From Bacteroidales bacterium UBA1628 (GTDB taxonomy: Bacteria; Bacteroidota; Bacteroidia; Bacteroidales; UBA932), in assembly GCA_002321335.1 (NCBI GenBank), contig DCMG01000139.1, positions 11,025-38,625 of the forward strand: DNA of 27,601 nucleotides, given 5' to 3'. Made by a program: the position numbers and the translations under genes. A model generated the notes under the pieces. It was not told where the DNA came from. It did not search any database and saw only the letters and a program-made list of their open reading frames with translations. This document shows positions 24,524 to 27,601 of this stretch, one piece after another. The first letter of the stretch is position 1; every line of letters starts with the position of its first letter.

Positions 24524-25198
24524 TTAGAAGTCTATGGCGTCACGCATTTGAGGGATGGTCTCGGAAAGGGCCATCCCTTTTCTGTAGATTCCTGCTGTTC
24601 CGCCTACGAATATGTCGGCTCCCATTCCGGCCATGAGATTTGCCCTCTCTTTGCTGACGCTTCCGTCAACGCTGATGAGGATGTCCTCACGTCTGTTTGC
24701 ATCGAGAAACTTGCGCATCTCGGCGACCTTGTCCATGATGCCGTCCACCATCTTCGCTCCCGCGGCTCCGGGATGCACAAGCATCAGCGTGACCGTGTCA
24801 AGCACATCCAGATACTCTTTGATGGCATCCACACCGGTCTCCGGGTTCACCGCAAGGCCGAAGAGTCCTCCGTCCGCATGAACCTTGCCCGCCAGCGCGC
24901 GGTAATCCTTCTTGACCTCGATGTGAGGTGAGACTATGTCTCCTTTCCTGACCGTGAACTTGTTCATGATGAGTTCAGGATCCTCCACCATAAGGTGTAC
25001 GTCAACCGGCATCGTGGTGATGGCCTGCATCGCTTTGATGAAATCCGGTCCGAAAGTGAGGTTCGGGACGAAATGTGCGTCCATCACGTCAACATGGAGC
25101 ATATCTGCCCCGTTCTCTTCCAAAGTCTTGATGTCCTGCCCCAGATTCATCAGGTTGGAGCACATGACAGAGACGGAAATATATCTTTTGCGTTTCAT
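24524..25198 (-). CDS. Pentulose/hexulose-phosphate 3-epimerase (ribulose-phosphate 3-epimerase family, AlsE-like)
   Basis: 224 residues, a TIM barrel of the Rpe family. Catalytic and metal residues are in place: S10 in ISVSVMCS, H35/D37 and M39 in HVDVMDAHFVPNLTFGP, H68 in VHLMV, and D178 in VDGS. Rpe interconverts ribulose-5-phosphate and xylulose-5-phosphate; AlsE acts on allulose-6-phosphate. Several segments look closer to AlsE than to Rpe: SVMCSNL, VNPETGVDAIKEYL and VDGSVSKERANLMAGMGADIF with VGGTAGIY. The normally conserved phosphate-loop PGFxGQ reads HPGAAGAKM here. The gene is downstream of cysS on the same strand, separated by 89 bases with a hairpin, and shows no promoter of its own. 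It ends 18 bases from the convergent phosphoesterase gene. The superfamily is secure; the exact substrate is open. Confidence 0.8.
   Translation of the reverse strand: MKRKRYISVSVMCSNLMNLGQDIKTLEENGADMLHVDVMDAHFVPNLTFGPDFIKAMQAITTMPVDVHLMVEDPELIMNKFTVRKGDIVSPHIEVKKDYRALAGKVHADGGLFGLAVNPETGVDAIKEYLDVLDTVTLMLVHPGAAGAKMVDGIMDKVAEMRKFLDANRREDILISVDGSVSKERANLMAGMGADIFVGGTAGIYRKGMALSETIPQMRDAIDF
24551..24582 (+). terminator. Terminator of the SusCD operon, lying inside the convergent epimerase gene
   Basis: AGGGATGG (24551-24558) pairs with CCATCCCT (24571-24578) around a 12-base loop, followed by TTTTCTG on the plus strand. It lies 46 bases after the stop of phosphoesterase copy 2, in the 3' coding end of the epimerase. 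Confidence 0.6.
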
Positions 25199-25229
25199 CT
25201 TGTTTTGTTGTTATTCGTTTTCCATAAGA

Positions 25230-25266
25230 ATTGGATTCTTCAGGTTACGCTGCTGAAGAATCCAAT
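25230..25266 (-). terminator. Strong hairpin between cysS and the epimerase gene
   Basis: ATTGGATTCTTCAG (25230-25243) and CTGAAGAATCCAAT (25253-25266) are perfect 14-bp inverted copies around a 9-base loop, 21 bases after the cysS stop. On the minus strand the tail is TCTTATGG, which is not a real U-tract. It may be a weak terminator, an RNA-processing or a stabilising 3' structure. Confidence 0.55.
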
Positions 25267-25287
25267 CTGCGATATTCATTGCTGAGG

Positions 25288-26856
25288 TTATTGGATGGTC
25301 CACTCTGCTCCGTCCTTGGTGTCCTTTACGGTGATGCCGAGGGCTTTGAGATGGTCTCGGATAGCGTCACTGGCCGCCCAGTCCTTTGCGGCCTTGGCCT
25401 TGGCACGCTCCTCCAGAACCATATCCATTAGACCTGAGACAATCTCCTGACCTTTGCCAGATTCCGCCGCGGCCTCGTCCTTGAGGCCAAGAACTCCGAA
25501 CACGATGTCATCGAAAATCTGAAGCAGAGTCTCCATATCACCCTTGCTGAGTTTTAGTTCTCCAGCCTTGGCCGAGTTGATGAGCCGCACCGCATCGAAG
25601 ATGTGAGACAACGCTATAGGCGTGTTGAGGTCATCGCAAAGCGCATCGTAGACAGCATTGAATATTCCTTTGACCTCCTCGGAAGTGGCCGGGCATGTGT
25701 CAGGCGCCGTGGCGGTGATGAACTCTCCATACTGCATCGCATCCGCCGGATCTCCTTCCGTTCCTTTCTCGGTGTCCGTGATTCCGGCAGTCGAAGCCAA
25801 CGCGCGCAAATCCTTCGCGGCCTGCATAACCCTTTTCAAACCCTTCTCGGCTGCTTGAAGTGCCTCGTTGCTGAAGTCCAGCGTGCTGCGGTAGTGAGCC
25901 TGAAGGATGAAAAATCTAACCGTCATCGGGGAATATGCCTGAGCGAGCTTCTCGTGCTGTCCGCTGAAAAGCTGAGGCAGGGTGATGAAGTTGCCCAGAG
26001 ACTTGCCCATCTTCTGGCCGTTGATTGTAATCATGTTGTTGTGCACCCAGTAGTGCACGCCCTGGGTGTGGCGGCTGGCCACATTCTGGGCGATTTCGCA
26101 CTCGTGGTGCGGGAACATCAGATCCATTCCGCCACCATGGATGTCGAACTCGTTGCCGAGGTATTTCTCGCCCATCACGGAGCACTCCAGATGCCATCCA
26201 GGGAATCCCTCGCTCCATGGGCTCGGCCAGTGCATGATGTGCTCAGGCTCAGCCTTTTTCCAGAGCGCGAAGTCGTACGGAGCCTTTTTGTCGCTCTGTC
26301 CGTCCAGTTCTCTGGTGCCCTCGCGGGTGTCGTCCAGAGTACGTCCCGAAAGGATTCCGTAGTGATGATCCTTGTTGTATTTCTCCACGTCGAAGTACAC
26401 GGAGCCGTTGGAGATGTAGGCGTAGCCCGCATCCAGAATCTTCTTGATTGTCTCGATCTGTTCGATGATGTGTCCAGACGCCCTCGGCTCGATTGATGGC
26501 GGAGCCACATTCAGCTGACGCATCGCCTCGTGGTAACGGAACGTGTAGGTCTGCACAACCTCCATAGGCTCAAGCTGCTCCAGCCTGGCCTTCTTGGAGA
26601 TCTTGTCCTCTCCCTCGTCAGCGTCGTGCTCAAGGTGTCCCACGTCCGTGATGTTGCGCACATAGCGCACCTTGTAGCCCAGATGCCTGAGCAGTTTGAA
26701 AAGCACATCGTAAGTCACTCCCGGGCGGGCGTGGCCCAGATGGGCCTCCCCATAGACGGTCGGTCCGCAGACGTACATTCCCACGTGTCCCGGTTGTATC
26801 GGCTTGAAAAGCTCCTTATTGCGTGTAAGAGTATTTGTCAGAAATAAAGGTCTCAT
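25288..26856 (-). CDS. cysS: Cysteinyl-tRNA synthetase
   Basis: 522 residues from the ATG at 26856; a TTG two codons earlier is not needed. A class I synthetase that charges tRNA-Cys. The nucleotide-binding HIGH motif appears as HLGH (39-42), and the KMSKS loop as KMGKS (282-286). The zinc site that recognises cysteine is complete: C30, C225, H250 and E254, each at a constant offset from the E. coli ligands. Other signatures are MYVCGPTVY, NITDVGHL, GFPGWHLECS and FDIHGGGMDLMFPHHE. The C-terminal helical part includes the DALCDDLNTPIAL segment. Length is slightly above the 461 residues of E. coli. A promoter lies at 26888-26920. The epimerase downstream probably shares this transcript. The identity is certain. 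Confidence 0.97.
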   Translation of the reverse strand: MRPLFLTNTLTRNKELFKPIQPGHVGMYVCGPTVYGEAHLGHARPGVTYDVLFKLLRHLGYKVRYVRNITDVGHLEHDADEGEDKISKKARLEQLEPMEVVQTYTFRYHEAMRQLNVAPPSIEPRASGHIIEQIETIKKILDAGYAYISNGSVYFDVEKYNKDHHYGILSGRTLDDTREGTRELDGQSDKKAPYDFALWKKAEPEHIMHWPSPWSEGFPGWHLECSVMGEKYLGNEFDIHGGGMDLMFPHHECEIAQNVASRHTQGVHYWVHNNMITINGQKMGKSLGNFITLPQLFSGQHEKLAQAYSPMTVRFFILQAHYRSTLDFSNEALQAAEKGLKRVMQAAKDLRALASTAGITDTEKGTEGDPADAMQYGEFITATAPDTCPATSEEVKGIFNAVYDALCDDLNTPIALSHIFDAVRLINSAKAGELKLSKGDMETLLQIFDDIVFGVLGLKDEAAAESGKGQEIVSGLMDMVLEERAKAKAAKDWAASDAIRDHLKALGITVKDTKDGAEWTIQ

Positions 26857-26887
26857 ATTCAATGAATGTTATGGTTTAACCGAATCC

Positions 26888-26920
26888 CAAATGTAACCAA
26901 ATTTCATGATATTTCCGAAA
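26888..26920 (-). promoter_or_regulatory. Promoter for cysS
   Basis: The minus strand has TACATTTG (26895-26888), an exact TAnnTTTG box, with TTTC at 26920-26917 and a 21-base spacer. The leader is about 25 bases. It lies between purC and cysS, so cysS need not depend on purC transcription. Confidence 0.6.
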
Positions 26921-26971
26921 CAATGAGAATTCTTTTATCTGAATATTCTTGGGCGGCTGGTGGCCTCTTTG

Positions 26972-27601
26972 TCAGGCTTTCCTGCCGGTCAGCCTTTCGA
27001 AGACCGTCTTGTAGGCGTCTCCGACGTGGCCGTAGTCCTTGCGGAAGCGGTCCTTGTCGAGGCGGGTGCCTGTGGCGATGTCCCAGAAGCGGGCACTGTC
27101 CGGGGTGATGTCATCGCTCATCACGAGCCGTCCGTCCGACAGATGCCCGAATTCTATCTTGAAGTCCACCAGCGTGATGCCGATCTCCTTGAACACCGGA
27201 GTCAGGATGCGGTTGACCTGCTTTGTCAATGAATATATCCGCTCAAGTTCTTCTTTGCTCACGAGGCCGAGGGCCACGGCGTGGTAGTCGTTGATGATCG
27301 GGTCGCAGAGGATGTCTGATTTGTAGCAGAGGTCGTAGACCGGCTCCTTCGGCATGATACCTTCCTCCAGTCCCAGCCTTTGTGCCATCGACCCCGCGAT
27401 CACATTCCGCACGATAACCTCCATCGGGATCACCTTCGATTTCCAGCAAAGCTGCTCTGTGTCAGAAATCTGCTCGATGAAATGCGTCGGCACTCCGCCT
27501 TTCTGCAACAGTCTGGAGATCTCGCACGAAATCCCATTGCAGTACAGCCCCTTGTCCTTGATCACCGCCTTCTTGATCTTGTTGAAAGCCGTGATGTCAT
27601 C
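26972..27601 (-). CDS. purC: Phosphoribosylaminoimidazole-succinocarboxamide synthase, C-terminal part (5' end outside window)
   Basis: The frame is open to the window edge, beginning DDITAFNKIKKAVIKDKG, so the first residues of the protein lie beyond base 27601. The visible 209 residues are most of a SAICAR synthetase, which joins aspartate to carboxyaminoimidazole ribotide with ATP in purine synthesis. Signatures are VIPMEVIVRNVIAGS (47-61 counting from the GTG at 27565), IGITLVDFKIEFG, and MSDDITPDSARFWD. The end, YKTVFERLTGRKA, is normal. No terminator hairpin was seen between its stop and the cysS promoter region. The identity is secure; the start cannot be judged. Confidence 0.95.
   Translation of the reverse strand, partial: DDITAFNKIKKAVIKDKGLYCNGISCEISRLLQKGGVPTHFIEQISDTEQLCWKSKVIPMEVIVRNVIAGSMAQRLGLEEGIMPKEPVYDLCYKSDILCDPIINDYHAVALGLVSKEELERIYSLTKQVNRILTPVFKEIGITLVDFKIEFGHLSDGRLVMSDDITPDSARFWDIATGTRLDKDRFRKDYGHVGDAYKTVFERLTGRKA

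Noticed and set aside
26008..26012. KMGKS in place of KMSKS in CysRS as a defect
   Set aside because: Serine-to-glycine variants of this loop occur in working class I synthetases, and all zinc ligands and the HLGH motif are intact.
1..27601. tRNA or rRNA genes, CRISPR arrays, complete insertion sequences, integrase or phage genes
   Set aside because: None was recognised when reading both strands; gaps between genes are short and accounted for by promoters and terminators, apart from 11486-12022.

Overview
The window looks like a chromosomal stretch from a Bacteroidota member, most likely Bacteroidales. The signs are a SusC/SusD outer-membrane pair, -7 boxes of the form TAnnTTTG typical of this phylum instead of TATAAT, few clear Shine-Dalgarno sequences, Bacteroidota-style secreted SGNH and metallophosphoesterase families, and a decayed Rpn/PD-(D/E)XK nuclease gene. 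GC content is near 50% and the family cannot be fixed from this alone.

Layout. 1-2288: 3' part of dnaX (clamp-loader gamma/tau) and lptB (LPS-export ATPase). 2343-5355: two divergent, paralogous organophosphate:phosphate antiporters of the GlpT/UhpT type. 5440-9858: a secreted FAD-dependent oxidoreductase on the minus strand, diverging from mtlD (mannitol-1-phosphate 5-dehydrogenase) and a secreted purple-acid-phosphatase-like enzyme. 9986-14305: a secreted SGNH/GDSL hydrolase, an Rpn nuclease remnant, a gene-poor stretch with a 50-bp repeat, and a large FN3/beta-helix lipoprotein, all on the minus strand. 14601-24505: a plus-strand block of secreted glycerophosphodiester phosphodiesterase, SusC, SusD and two tandem-duplicated secreted calcineurin-like phosphoesterases. 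24524-27601: housekeeping genes on the minus strand, namely a pentulose/hexulose-phosphate 3-epimerase, cysS and the 3' part of purC, which runs off the window.

How the genes fit together. The SusCD block has no glycoside hydrolase, polysaccharide lyase or sulfatase. Every enzyme in it is predicted to cut phosphate esters. With the two OPA antiporters, another exported phosphatase, a polyol-phosphate dehydrogenase and a sugar-phosphate epimerase nearby, the window reads as a region for capturing and using organophosphates, perhaps glycerophosphodiesters or phosphodiester-linked polymers such as teichoic-acid-like material. That reading is inference; each enzyme family call is more secure than the pathway.

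Regulation visible in sequence. All three divergent gene pairs have back-to-back TAnnTTTG boxes 40-44 bp apart. Convergent pairs share strong intrinsic terminators. A terminator also sits between the two duplicated phosphoesterases, only 27 bp before the second gene. A REP-like inverted pair lies inside the dnaX coding sequence. No tRNA, rRNA, CRISPR array, complete insertion sequence or prophage gene was seen.
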